A program made the position numbers and the translations under genes. A DNA stretch of 64,000 nt from Clavibacter sp. A6099 (GTDB taxonomy: Bacteria; Actinomycetota; Actinomycetes; Actinomycetales; Microbacteriaceae): contig NZ_CP083439.1 of assembly GCF_021919125.1 (NCBI RefSeq), positions 1,178,001 through 1,242,000 on the forward strand. The letters run 5' to 3'. Below, in pieces: positions 39,299 to 46,893 of the stretch; position 1 is the stretch's first letter; each line of letters opens with the position of its first letter. The notes below the pieces were generated by a model. That model searched no databases and was not told the DNA's origin. It saw only the letters and a program-made list of their open reading frames with translations.

Positions 39299-40309
39299 TC
39301 AGGCCTCGCGGGTCTTCGGCGAGCTGTCCTCGGTCTTGCGCGGGTCCCTCTCGACGATGTCGCCGAGGGCGTCGTCGATGCGGGTGAGGAGCTCCGCGGG
39401 GATCTTCACGCCGGACGCCTTCACGTTCTCGTGCACCTGCTCGGGACGCGATGCGCCGATGATCGCGGAGGCCACGTTCTCGTTCTGGAGCACCCACGCG
39501 ACGGCGAGCTGCGCGAGCGACAGGTCCAGCTCGTCGGCGTCGGGCTGCAGCTCCTGCACGCGGGAGAGGGTGTCGTCGTTCATGAACCGCTTGATCATGT
39601 TCGCGCCGCCCTTGTCGTCGGTCGCGCGGGATCCGGACGGCAGCTCCTGGCCGGGCTTGTACTTGCCCGTCAGCACGCCCTGGGCGATGGGGGACCACAC
39701 GATCTGCGAGATGCCCAGCTCCCTCGAGGTCGGCACGACCTCCTCCTCGATGACGCGCCAGAGTGCCGAGTACTGCGGCTGGTTCGAGATGAGCTGGAAG
39801 CCCAGCTCGGTGGCGAGGGCGTGGCCGGCGCGCAGCTGCTCGCTCGTCCACTCGCTCACGCCGATGTAGAGGGCCTTGCCCTGGCGGACGACGTCGGCGA
39901 ACGCCTGCATCGTCTCCTCGAGGGGCGTCTCGTAGTCGAAGCGGTGGGCCTGGTAGAGGTCGATGTAGTCGGTCTGGAGGCGCGTGAGCGACGCGTCGAC
40001 GGAGTCCATGATGTGCTTCCGCGAGAGCCCCACGTCGTTGTGGCCCTTGGGTCCGGTGGGCCCGAAGACCTTGGTGAAGATCTCGATCGAGGCACGTCGC
40101 TCGTCCTTGAGCGCCTCGCCGAGCACGGTCTCCGCCTTGGTGTTGGCGTAGACGTCCGCGGTGTCGAAGGTGGTGATCCCCGCCTCGAGGGCGGCCTTCA
40201 CGCACGCGGTCGCAGTGTCGTTCTCCACCTGCGATCCGTGGGTGAGCCAGTTGCCGTAGGTGATCTCGGAGATCTTGAAGCCGGAGTTGCCGAGGTATCT
40301 GAATTCCAT
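39299..40309 (-). CDS. Aldo/keto reductase, copy 2
   Basis: The protein has 336 residues, collinear with copy 1 without gaps and identical over long runs (for example the first 34 residues). Differences cluster at about residues 35-95 (VYANTKAETVLGEALKDERR here) and 185-200. All AKR catalytic residues are kept (Asp and Tyr in FDTADVYANT, Lys in IFTKVFGP, His in LYQAHRFD). It has its own leaderless promoter, TACGGT at 40316-40321 with a 6-nt gap to the ATG, and its own terminator, so the copies are expressed independently. Confidence 0.88.
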   Translation of the reverse strand: MEFRYLGNSGFKISEITYGNWLTHGSQVENDTATACVKAALEAGITTFDTADVYANTKAETVLGEALKDERRASIEIFTKVFGPTGPKGHNDVGLSRKHIMDSVDASLTRLQTDYIDLYQAHRFDYETPLEETMQAFADVVRQGKALYIGVSEWTSEQLRAGHALATELGFQLISNQPQYSALWRVIEEEVVPTSRELGISQIVWSPIAQGVLTGKYKPGQELPSGSRATDDKGGANMIKRFMNDDTLSRVQELQPDADELDLSLAQLAVAWVLQNENVASAIIGASRPEQVHENVKASGVKIPAELLTRIDDALGDIVERDPRKTEDSSPKTREA

Positions 40310-40383
40310 GCTCCGACCGTACGCCGGGCACCTCCGCCGCTTGGCACGAAAGTGTGCGAGGCGGCCGGCGGCCGGCGGCGCGG

Positions 40384-40998
40384 TCAGGCGGCGGGGGAGC
40401 GGATCACGTGCAGGGGCGCGAGCGCCGTGTCGAGCGCCGCCTCCAGCGGCCACGCCGAGCGCTCCGGCTGGCTGAGCACCAGCCCGCCCTGGATGGCCGC
40501 GAGGATCACGGTGGCGATGCGCTGCGGATCCGCGGAGGGGCCGACGAGCCCGGCCTGCCGCATGCGCTCCACCCCGCGCACCAGGAACGCGCGCCAGGCG
40601 CGCATGGTCTCCGCGATGGCCCGCTCCAGCTCCGGGTCGACGGCGGAGGCCTGCGTCGCGAGGGAGCCGATGGGGCATGCCCACCGGCCGCGGCCGATGT
40701 AGTAGTCGACGAGCGCGGAGCGCCAGGCCTCCCACGACTCCCACGACGCGAGGTCGTGGATGTGCGGTTCCTGCGCCTCCATCAGCTGCCGGCCCTCCCA
40801 GGCCGCGACCTCGCGCACGAGCTCGAGCTTCCCGCCGGGGAAGTAGTGGAACAGCTGGCTCTTGCTCGTGAGGGTCGCGGCGCGCACGTCGTCGAGCGTC
40901 GTCCCGCCGACGCCGGTGGCGAGGATCTGCTCGCCGGTGGCCTCGATGATCCGCTGGCGGGTGAGCCGCCCGCGCTCGGTGATCCTCGGTTCGGCCAT
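40384..40998 (-). CDS. TetR-family regulator of the adjacent SDR gene
   Basis: The protein has 204 residues. The HTH is at about residues 14-58 (TTLDDVRAATLTSKSQLFHYF), and the effector domain resembles the C-terminal fold of LmrA/YxaF-type repressors (RGRWACPIGSLA). The ATG lies 6 nt after a -10 box TAGGAT (41005-41010 on this strand). It is divergent from a short-chain dehydrogenase gene, with two TGGAC-type palindromes in the 55-bp gap, so it probably represses both. Confidence 0.87.
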   Translation of the reverse strand: MAEPRITERGRLTRQRIIEATGEQILATGVGGTTLDDVRAATLTSKSQLFHYFPGGKLELVREVAAWEGRQLMEAQEPHIHDLASWESWEAWRSALVDYYIGRGRWACPIGSLATQASAVDPELERAIAETMRAWRAFLVRGVERMRQAGLVGPSADPQRIATVILAAIQGGLVLSQPERSAWPLEAALDTALAPLHVIRSPAA

Positions 40999-41016
40999 GC
41001 CACGATCCTATCGTTG

Positions 41017-41064
41017 TGGACCGACCGGTCCAACGCGTGCTAAGAATTGGACCATGCAGTCCAA
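41017..41064. promoter_or_regulatory. Twin TetR operators in the tetR-SDR intergenic region
   Basis: Site 1 is TGGACC-GACC-GGTCCA (41017-41032). Site 2 is TTGGAC-CATGCA-GTCCAA (41047-41064). Both share the half-site TTGGAC/TGGACC. Site 2 covers the SDR transcription start and its ATG (41054), so the start codon is inside the operator. Confidence 0.78.
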
Positions 41065-41851
41065 CGAAGAAGCCATCCAGTCCCTCGTCCCCGACACCCG
41101 GCTCGCCGGCCGCACGGCCGTCGTCACCGGATCCACCAGCGGCATCGGCGAGGCCATCGCCCGCGTGCTCGCCTCCTCCGGCGCCGAGGTCGTCGTCAGC
41201 GGCCGCGACGTCGACCGCGCCCGTTCCGTCGTCGCCGCCATCACCGCGGCGGGCGGGAACGCTCACGCCGTGCCCGCCGACCTCGCGGGGAGCGCCGAGG
41301 GGATCCGGCGGTTCGCGGCGGAGGCCGCCGCCGCGGTCGGCGGGCGGGTCGACATCCTCGTCAACAACGCCGGCATCTACCCGGTCGGGCCGACCGCGGC
41401 GCTCGGCGACGACGACCTCGACGCCGTCCTCGCCGTCAACGTCCGGGCGCCCCACGTGCTCGTCGCGGCGCTCGCGCCCGCGATGGCGGAGCGGGGGAGC
41501 GGCGCCGTGGTCGACGTCGGATCCTGGATGTCCCGCGTCGGCGTCCCGTTCGGCGCCGCCTACACGGCGTCGAAGGCCGCCCTCGAGCAGATGACCCGCA
41601 CGTGGGCGGCGGAGTACGGCCCACACGGCGTGCGGGTCACCACGGTCGCGCCGGGCGTGACCGCCACGCCCGGCAACGCGTCGGATGCGGCCGTGCTCGA
41701 CGCCATGACGGCGACCACGCCGGCAGGCGTCCCGGTGCGTCCCGTCGACATCGCGTTCGCCGTGCGCTTCCTCGTCTCGGACGAGGCGGCGTTCGTGCAC
41801 GGCGCGCTGCTCGACGTCGACGGCGGCATCGGCAGCACGCGCCTCGGCTGA
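41054..41851 (+). CDS. Short-chain dehydrogenase/reductase (SDR)
   Basis: The protein has 265 residues, a classical SDR. The cofactor motif is TGSTSGIGEA; NNAGIY and the catalytic YTASKAAL are present, as is Ser in VVDVGSWMS. The C-terminal LVSDEAAFVHGALLDVDGG is standard. The basic residue after the second strand (SGRDVDRARS) suggests NADP(H). The ATG at 41054 lies 7 nt after a -10-like TAAGAA (41041-41046), leaderless and within the repressor site. It is likely induced by the compound it reduces or oxidises (inference). Confidence 0.88.
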   Translation: MQSNEEAIQSLVPDTRLAGRTAVVTGSTSGIGEAIARVLASSGAEVVVSGRDVDRARSVVAAITAAGGNAHAVPADLAGSAEGIRRFAAEAAAAVGGRVDILVNNAGIYPVGPTAALGDDDLDAVLAVNVRAPHVLVAALAPAMAERGSGAVVDVGSWMSRVGVPFGAAYTASKAALEQMTRTWAAEYGPHGVRVTTVAPGVTATPGNASDAAVLDAMTATTPAGVPVRPVDIAFAVRFLVSDEAAFVHGALLDVDGGIGSTRLG

Positions 41852-41879
41852 CGCGCAGCCGCGCAGCCGCGCGATCGCA

Positions 41880-41919
41880 CGACGACGCCCGCCCCCGGAT
41901 CCGGGAGCGGGCGTCGTCG
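41880..41919. terminator. Bidirectional terminator between SDR and terC
   Basis: A 13-bp perfect outer stem (41880-41892 with 41907-41919) encloses CCCGGATCCGGG, which can extend the hairpin. Confidence 0.78.
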
Positions 41920-41941
41920 TCGTGCGGCGGAGCGGGAAGCG

Positions 41942-43039
41942 CTAGCGGCGCGGGGCGTCCGCGTCGCGGCTGACGTCGACGCTGCGGCCGGAGCCGCGGG
42001 CCGCGTCGTCGTCCGCATCAGCCGGGGACTTCTCGCCCTCGACGGCGGCGGCGGAGTCGGTGCCCTCGACCGCGGTGCCGTCGCGCTTGGTCTTCGCGAG
42101 GCTCGCGACGGTCGCCACCGTGATGGTGAGGAGGATGAACGACAGCGAGAACCAGATCGGGATCTCGGGCGCCCACAGCATCGGCTCGCCGCCGTTGATG
42201 AAGGGCACCTCGTTCACGTGCATGGCGTGCAGCACGAGCTTCACCGCGATGAAGCCGAGGATCACCGCGAGGCCCTGCGAGAGGTACACGAGGCGCTCGA
42301 GCAGCCCGGAGATCAGGAAGTACAGCTGGCGGAGGCCGAGCAGCGCGAACGCGTTGGCGGTGAAGACGATGTACGCCTCCTGCGTCAGGCCGAAGATCGC
42401 GGGGATGGAGTCGAGCGCGAAGAGCACGTCGGTGAGGCCGATGGCGAGCATCACCAGGAACATCGGGGTGAAGAGCTTCTTGCCGTCGACGCGGGTCGTC
42501 AGCTTGTCGCCGTCGTAGTGGTCCGAGGTGGGGATGAAGCGGCGGAGCACGCGGATGAGCTTCGAGTCGGACTCGTCCTCGTCGTGCGTCTCCTTCATCT
42601 GCTTGTACGCCATGACGAGCAGCAGCGCGCCGAACAGGTAGAAGACCCAGGAGAAGTTGTCGATGATCGCGGAGCCCATGGCGATGAAGATGCCGCGCAT
42701 CACGAGCGCGATGGCGATGCCGACGAGCAGCACCTTCTGCTGGAAGGCCCGCGGCACGGCGAAGCTCGACATGATGATGAGGAAGACGAAGAGGTTGTCG
42801 ACGCTCAGCGCCTTCTCCGTCACGTAGCCGGCGAAGTACTCGCCGCCGAAGGTCCAGTTCGAGAAGACGCCGACGCCCACGCCGAACACGAGCGCGATGA
42901 CGATGTAGACGACCGACCAGGTCGCGGACTCCTTGAGCGTCGGCTCGTGCGCCTTCCGCACGTGCGCGAAGAAGTCGAAGACCAGCAGGCCGAGGACGGC
43001 CGCGATGGTCGCGGCCCAGAGCCAGAAGGGGACATCCAT
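41942..43039 (-). CDS. TerC/Alx-family membrane protein, probable Mn2+ exporter
   Basis: The protein has 365 residues with nine helices. The conserved acidic motifs in the membrane, ALSVDNLFVF (about 75-85) and DVLFALDSIPAIFGLT (about 205-220), are those of the TerC/Alx family, in which they coordinate metal. The last 40 residues are a variable acidic tail. Known relatives export manganese or protect against metal and redox stress at the membrane. It is preceded by a yybP-ykoY-type Mn leader RNA, which strongly supports a manganese role. The SD GGAG lies 8 nt before the ATG and overlaps the base of a leader hairpin. Confidence 0.88.
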   Translation of the reverse strand: MDVPFWLWAATIAAVLGLLVFDFFAHVRKAHEPTLKESATWSVVYIVIALVFGVGVGVFSNWTFGGEYFAGYVTEKALSVDNLFVFLIIMSSFAVPRAFQQKVLLVGIAIALVMRGIFIAMGSAIIDNFSWVFYLFGALLLVMAYKQMKETHDEDESDSKLIRVLRRFIPTSDHYDGDKLTTRVDGKKLFTPMFLVMLAIGLTDVLFALDSIPAIFGLTQEAYIVFTANAFALLGLRQLYFLISGLLERLVYLSQGLAVILGFIAVKLVLHAMHVNEVPFINGGEPMLWAPEIPIWFSLSFILLTITVATVASLAKTKRDGTAVEGTDSAAAVEGEKSPADADDDAARGSGRSVDVSRDADAPRR

Positions 43040-43047
43040 TGTGGGTT

Positions 43048-43087
43048 CTCCAGTACTCGGACCGCTCGTGGGTCCGGTGGGGTACTG
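43048..43087 (-). promoter_or_regulatory. Expression-platform hairpin of the terC leader
   Basis: CAGTAC and CGGACC (43051-43063 region) pair with GGTCCG and GTACTG (43071-43087). The 3' base of this stem overlaps the terC SD (GGAG, 43048-43051 on this strand), and its 5' strand abuts the riboswitch P1 stem. It is therefore placed to control ribosome access. Confidence 0.6.
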
Positions 43088-43192
43088 AAGGTCTCCTCCA
43101 CCCCGCGGACGATGTCCGCGGAACCGGCCGTACGGGTCGGAGTGGTCCGACCGTATTGACGACACGACCGCCGGATGGGAGTACTCCCCTTC
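43087..43192 (-). promoter_or_regulatory. yybP-ykoY-type manganese riboswitch
   Basis: On the minus strand the leader begins GAAGGGGAGTAC and ends GGAGGAGACCTTC. These are the two conserved loops of the yybP-ykoY (Mn2+) aptamer, closed by a P1 stem of GAAGG with CCTTC. Two further internal stem-loops lie between (for example CCGCGGAC-ATC-GTCCGCGG). A -10 box TAGGCT at 43201-43206 on this strand places the RNA start just before the aptamer. It stands in front of a TerC-family exporter, the classic target. Confidence 0.82.
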
Positions 43193-43278
43193 GATGGAAC
43201 AGCCTATACGGCCGCATGGAGCGCTCCGGGCCGCGCCGGCGGATCCCCAGCTGACGCGAGGTCGGGAGCGCAGGCCCG

Positions 43279-43698
43279 CTATTCGAGGAAGAGCAGCGCG
43301 ATCCCCGCGACGGCCGCCAGGGCGCCGATGCCGATGAGCACGAGCCCGGTCACGCGGAGCGCGCGGCCGTCGAGCTCGGGGGCGTGCGTGCGGACGCGCC
43401 ACGGGGATCGCGGCGAGAACCAGACGCGCACGTCGGATCCGGCGGCGAGGTCGTGGGTCTCCGGGGTGTCGGCCGGGGCCTCGTGCACGTCGCCGTCGCC
43501 GTCGAACCAGCGGAGGACGCGCCCGGGTGCTGCGCCGTCCTCGCGGGCGGGCCCGTCCGCGACGAGGCCCTCGGTCGCCGTCCAGCGCCGGCCGACGACG
43601 CGCACCGAGAGCCCCGCGACGTAGAGCAGGACGCCGGGGACGAGCGCGATCCAGGTGAGGAACTCGATGATGAGCGACGCCGCGGCGAGACCGTCCAT
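43279..43698 (-). CDS. Two-helix membrane protein, DUF3592-like
   Basis: The protein has 139 residues. An N-terminal helix (LIIEFLTWIALVPGVLLYVAG) and a C-terminal helix (GLVLIGIGALAAVAGIALLFL) flank an extracytoplasmic beta-rich domain of about 75 residues (ATEGLVADG through DVRVWFSPRSPWRVR). This arrangement resembles DUF3592 proteins, whose function is unknown. It lies between a metal-dependent hydrolase and the terC leader; no clear promoter is seen. Confidence 0.65.
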   Translation of the reverse strand: MDGLAAASLIIEFLTWIALVPGVLLYVAGLSVRVVGRRWTATEGLVADGPAREDGAAPGRVLRWFDGDGDVHEAPADTPETHDLAAGSDVRVWFSPRSPWRVRTHAPELDGRALRVTGLVLIGIGALAAVAGIALLFLE

Positions 43699-43740
43699 GC
43701 CGATGACCCCGCGTCCGCTCGTCGAGAGCCCGAACAGGGC

Positions 43741-44379
43741 CTAGAGGTCGATGCTATCGCCGGGCTCGAGGGCGTGGAACTCGCCGCCGCCCTGCTCGGT
43801 CGCCCACTGCAGGCGCCCGTTCGAGATCGCCTTGCCCGCGGTGGAGAGCACCATCTCGTGCGTGGGGAAGGCGCGGCGCGGCTTCACGGCGAGCACGTAG
43901 TCGATGGACTCGCTGATCTTCATCCACGGCGCGCCCGCGGGAGCGGCAAGCAGGTCGACCTCGACGCCTTCCGGGATGGTGAACGAGTCGCCCGCGTAGT
44001 AGAGCGTGTCGTTGACGAGCACGCCGAGGTTGTCGACCACGGGGATGGACTCGTGGATCACGGCGTGCGTGCCGCCGAAGAAGCGCAGCGTGAAGGGTCC
44101 GGCCTCGATGGTGTCGCCGGCCTCGACCACGGTCACGTCGAAGTCCGCGACCGCGGCCGCGACCCCGGACGGCGCGTAGATGGGCACGCCCTCGTTCTTG
44201 TCGAGGATCCGCTTGAGCTGCTCCGGGGTCCAGTGGTCCGCGTGCTCGTGGGTGATGACGATGGCGTCGGCGTTCATCGCCTCCGTGATGGGGGTGGTGA
44301 AGGAGCCCGGGTCGATGAAGAGCTTGCGCCCCGAGAGTTCCAGGACCAGGGCGGCGTGCTCGAGCTTCGTCAATCGCAT
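43741..44379 (-). CDS. Metallo-beta-lactamase-fold hydrolase (UlaG-like)
   Basis: The protein has 212 residues. The fold is shown by LTKLEHAALVLEL, the metal motif THEHADHW, GTHAVIHES and YYAGDSF, as in UlaG-like MBL hydrolases (UPF0173 and relatives). Substrates range from lactones to phosphoesters; none can be assigned. The ATG at 44379 gives the conserved N-terminus and lies 6 nt after a weak -10, TTGGCT (44386-44391). It is divergent from the tRNA-Glu gene. Confidence 0.82.
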   Translation of the reverse strand: MRLTKLEHAALVLELSGRKLFIDPGSFTTPITEAMNADAIVITHEHADHWTPEQLKRILDKNEGVPIYAPSGVAAAVADFDVTVVEAGDTIEAGPFTLRFFGGTHAVIHESIPVVDNLGVLVNDTLYYAGDSFTIPEGVEVDLLAAPAGAPWMKISESIDYVLAVKPRRAFPTHEMVLSTAGKAISNGRLQWATEQGGGEFHALEPGDSIDL

Positions 44380-44501
44380 GAGAGGAGCCAACACCGTCGA
44401 GGCGGCCGGGGCAAACCGGCGCGCGGGGGCGCCCGGACGCGCCCGTCGGGGGCGCGTGATCGGCACGGGATCGGGCGGATCCGGCCCGGTCGGGGCTCGA
44501 T

Positions 44502-44531
44502 TTGGTCGGGCTGTGCGCGCTGTGGCATACT
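44502..44531 (+). promoter_or_regulatory. tRNA-Glu promoter
   Basis: A -35-like TTGGTC (44502-44507) and -10 CATACT (44526-44531) are separated by 18 bp, followed by CGACGAG exactly as after the tRNA-Gln -10 box. Confidence 0.68.
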
Positions 44532-44548
44532 CGACGAGTTGCAAAAAC

Positions 44549-44624
44549 GGCCCCATCGTTTAGCGGCCTAGGACACCGCCCTCTCACGGCGGTAACACCG
44601 GTTCGAATCCGGTTGGGGTCACCA
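44549..44624 (+). tRNA. tRNA-Glu (anticodon CTC)
   Basis: A cloverleaf with acceptor GGCCCCA/TGGGGTC, anticodon stem CCGCC/GGCGG around CT-CTC-AC (anticodon CTC), and T arm CCGG-TTCGAAT-CCGG. The bases after the discriminator A read CCA, so the 3' end appears to be genome-encoded, unlike tRNA-Gln here. Confidence 0.94.
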
Positions 44625-44635
44625 CCGCATCATGC

Positions 44636-44675
44636 AGCCCGGCTCCTCCTCACGGAGGTGCCGGGCTTTCTTCTT
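44636..44675 (+). terminator. tRNA-Glu terminator with T-rich tail
   Basis: A stem of 14 positions with one internal T-T mismatch (44636-44649 with 44654-44667) and TCAC loop is followed by TTCTTCTT. Confidence 0.9.
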
Positions 44676-44730
44676 GCGCTCGTCGCCTGCGGGGCCCGGG
44701 GCGTGCGCCTCGGCCCTGTACCGTCGAGGG

Positions 44731-45453
44731 GTGAGTGTGCACCTGGTCGGAGGCGGCCTGTCGGATGACGACACCCCCCTCCTCGCGCGGTTCCTGTCCG
44801 AGGCGACGACGAGGGCGACCGATGCCGCCCGGTTGGAGCCGGCCCGCATCGCCGTGGTCCTCGTGCACGACGGCCTGGGTGCCGAGTGGTTCGACGAGTA
44901 CGCCGGCGCGCTGCGTGCCGCGGGCGCGTGCGAGCCAGTCGCGGTGCTGGCCCCCGAGGGCGGATCCATCGAGGTCGCGCAGCTGCAGGACGTCGACGGC
45001 ATCGTCGTCGGCGGCGGCCTGACCCCCGCGTACCGCAAGGCGCTCGAGCCGATCTTCGGCGAGATCCGCCGCCAGGTCACCGCAGGGGTCCCGTACCTCG
45101 GCTTCTCCGCGGGCGCCGCGGTCGCCGCCGAGACCGCCATCGTCGGCGGCTGGCGCATCGGCGACGTCGAGGTCGTGCAGGAGTCCGCCAGCGAGGACCT
45201 CGACGAGGTCACCGTCGAGCAGGGCATCGGCCTCATCGACGTCGCGGTCGACGTGCACGCCGCCCAGTGGGGCACCCTCACGCGGCTCATCGCCGCCACG
45301 GAGGCGGGGCTCGTCGAGGGCGGCGTCGCCATCGACGAGGGCACCGTGCTCATCGTGGGCGAGGGCCAGCTGGTCGTCGAGGGGCGCGGCAGCGTCTGGT
45401 CGGTCATCGGCTCGGAGACGGGCGTCACCGTCAGCTCCGCCGGCGCGTCCTGA
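44731..45453 (+). CDS. Peptidase S51 / type-1 glutamine-amidotransferase-like protein
   Basis: The protein has 240 residues. The fold of peptidase E/cyanophycinase is indicated by MSVHLVGGG at the start, [15 protein letters not shown], and the nucleophile elbow [11 protein letters not shown] with Ser (where amidotransferases have Cys). It probably cleaves small acidic peptides; the exact substrate is unknown. GTG at 44731 lies 6 nt after a -10-like TACCGT (44719-44724); GTG at 44737 is an alternative. ung follows after 10 bp. Confidence 0.77.
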   Translation: MSVHLVGGGLSDDDTPLLARFLSEATTRATDAARLEPARIAVVLVHDGLGAEWFDEYAGALRAAGACEPVAVLAPEGGSIEVAQLQDVDGIVVGGGLTPAYRKALEPIFGEIRRQVTAGVPYLGFSAGAAVAAETAIVGGWRIGDVEVVQESASEDLDEVTVEQGIGLIDVAVDVHAAQWGTLTRLIAATEAGLVEGGVAIDEGTVLIVGEGQLVVEGRGSVWSVIGSETGVTVSSAGAS

Positions 45454-45463
45454 TCCGCCGCCC

Positions 45464-46150
45464 GTGGCGCTGACCCTGCCCGAGCTCGTCGAGCGCGGCC
45501 TCATGGACGCCGGCTGGGCCGAGGTGCTCGCGCCCGTCGCCGACGACATCGCGCGCATGGGCGAGTGGCTGCGCGCCGAGGTCGCCGCCGGCCGCCCCTA
45601 CCTCCCCGCGGGCGACCGCGTGCTGCGCGCGTTCCAGCAGCCGCTCTCCGACGTGCGCGTGCTCATCGTCGGGCAGGATCCGTACCCCACGCCCGGCCAC
45701 CCCGTCGGCCTCTCCTTCTCGGTCGAGCCCGACGTGCGGCCCGTGCCGCGGAGCCTCGTCAACATCCACCGCGAGCTGCGCGACGACCTGGGGATCCCGA
45801 CGCCCGAGCACGGCGACCTCACCGCGTGGACCCGCAGCGGCGTGCTCCTGCTCAACCGCGTGCTCACGGTGCGGCCGGGCGCGCCCGCGTCGCACCGTGG
45901 CAAGGGCTGGGAGGCCGTGACGGAGTGCGCGATCCGCGGCCTGGCGGCGCGCGGCGGCCCGCTCGTCGCGATCCTCTGGGGCAAGGACGCGGGATCCCTC
46001 GCGCCCCTGCTCGCGCCCGTGCCGTCGATCACCTCGGTGCACCCGAGCCCGCTGTCGGCGTCGCGCGGGTTCTTCGGCTCGAAGCCGTTCAGCCGGGCGG
46101 ACGCGCTGCTCGCCGAGCAGGGCGCCGATCCCGTCGACTGGCGGCTCTGA
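45464..46150 (+). CDS. ung: Uracil-DNA glycosylase (family 1)
   Basis: The protein has 228 residues. It removes uracil from DNA, the first step of base-excision repair. Motifs are [19 protein letters not shown] (catalytic Asp, pro-rich loop), LLLNRVLTV (uracil-binding Asn), and the intercalation loop [11 protein letters not shown]. The GTG at 45464 starts 10 bp after the peptidase gene, so they may be co-transcribed. Confidence 0.95.
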   Translation: MALTLPELVERGLMDAGWAEVLAPVADDIARMGEWLRAEVAAGRPYLPAGDRVLRAFQQPLSDVRVLIVGQDPYPTPGHPVGLSFSVEPDVRPVPRSLVNIHRELRDDLGIPTPEHGDLTAWTRSGVLLLNRVLTVRPGAPASHRGKGWEAVTECAIRGLAARGGPLVAILWGKDAGSLAPLLAPVPSITSVHPSPLSASRGFFGSKPFSRADALLAEQGADPVDWRL

Positions 46151-46203
46151 GCCGGTCCCGCGGGATCCGTCCGCGCGCGCGGCCGTCCCCGTAGGATCGC
46201 GGC

Positions 46204-46893
46204 ATGCTCGAGGAGGAATACCAGCGGCGACGCCGCCTGCCCGCCCACCTCCGGAAGCCCGCGCCGCCGCTGCCCGTCTTCTCCTACGAGATCCGGCGGG
46301 CGACGACCGACGACCTCCCGGACATCCGCGAGGTCTACAACCACTACGTGATGAACAGCACCGTCACCTTCGACGAGACGCGCATGACGCTCGCCAGGTG
46401 GCGCGGCCGGTTCGGCCAGCTCGAGCGGATGGGGATGCCGTTCCTCGTCGCCGTCTCGCCGTCGGGGCAGGTGCTCGGCTACGCGCTCGTCGAGCCCGTC
46501 GGCAACCGGCGGTCGTCGCGGACGACGGTCGAGGACTCGATCTACCTGGGCGCGGCGTCCACGGGCAAGGGCCTCGGCCGCGCGCTGCTGGAGGCGCTCG
46601 TCGACGCGTGCCGCGAGGCGGGGATCCGCGAGGTCATCGCGGTCATCGCCGACCAGGGCGCGGACGCGTCGATCCGGCTGCACGCCTCGCTGGGCTTCAC
46701 GGAGAGCGGGCGGATGGGCCGCGTCGGCTGGAAGTTCGGGCGCTGGCTCGGCACCGTCACGATGCAGCTGACGCTCAAGCCGACGGCGCAGCCGGGCCTG
46801 TGGGCGCGGACCATGCGGCGAGCGACATCTGGCGCTGCCGCTCCTGCTCCCACCACGCACGCTCCCGCTCGCGCCGCTCCTCCTTCGCGGTGA
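46204..46893 (+). CDS. GNAT N-acetyltransferase (phosphinothricin acetyltransferase-like)
   Basis: The protein has 229 residues. The GNAT core (about 29-195) shows IREVYNHYVMNSTVTFDE, an acetyl-CoA loop near GAASTGKGLGRALLEALV, and ASLGFTESGRM, resembling PAT/MddA-type enzymes that acetylate small amines. The ATG is supported by -10 box TAGGAT (46192-46197), 6 nt away. The last 35-40 residues are Ala/Pro-rich and lie antisense to the end of the CPBP gene (119-bp overlap), so they may not be functionally constrained. Confidence 0.83.
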   Translation: MLEEEYQRRRRLPAHLRKPAPPLPVFSYEIRRATTDDLPDIREVYNHYVMNSTVTFDETRMTLARWRGRFGQLERMGMPFLVAVSPSGQVLGYALVEPVGNRRSSRTTVEDSIYLGAASTGKGLGRALLEALVDACREAGIREVIAVIADQGADASIRLHASLGFTESGRMGRVGWKFGRWLGTVTMQLTLKPTAQPGLWARTMRRATSGAAAPAPTTHAPARAAPPSR

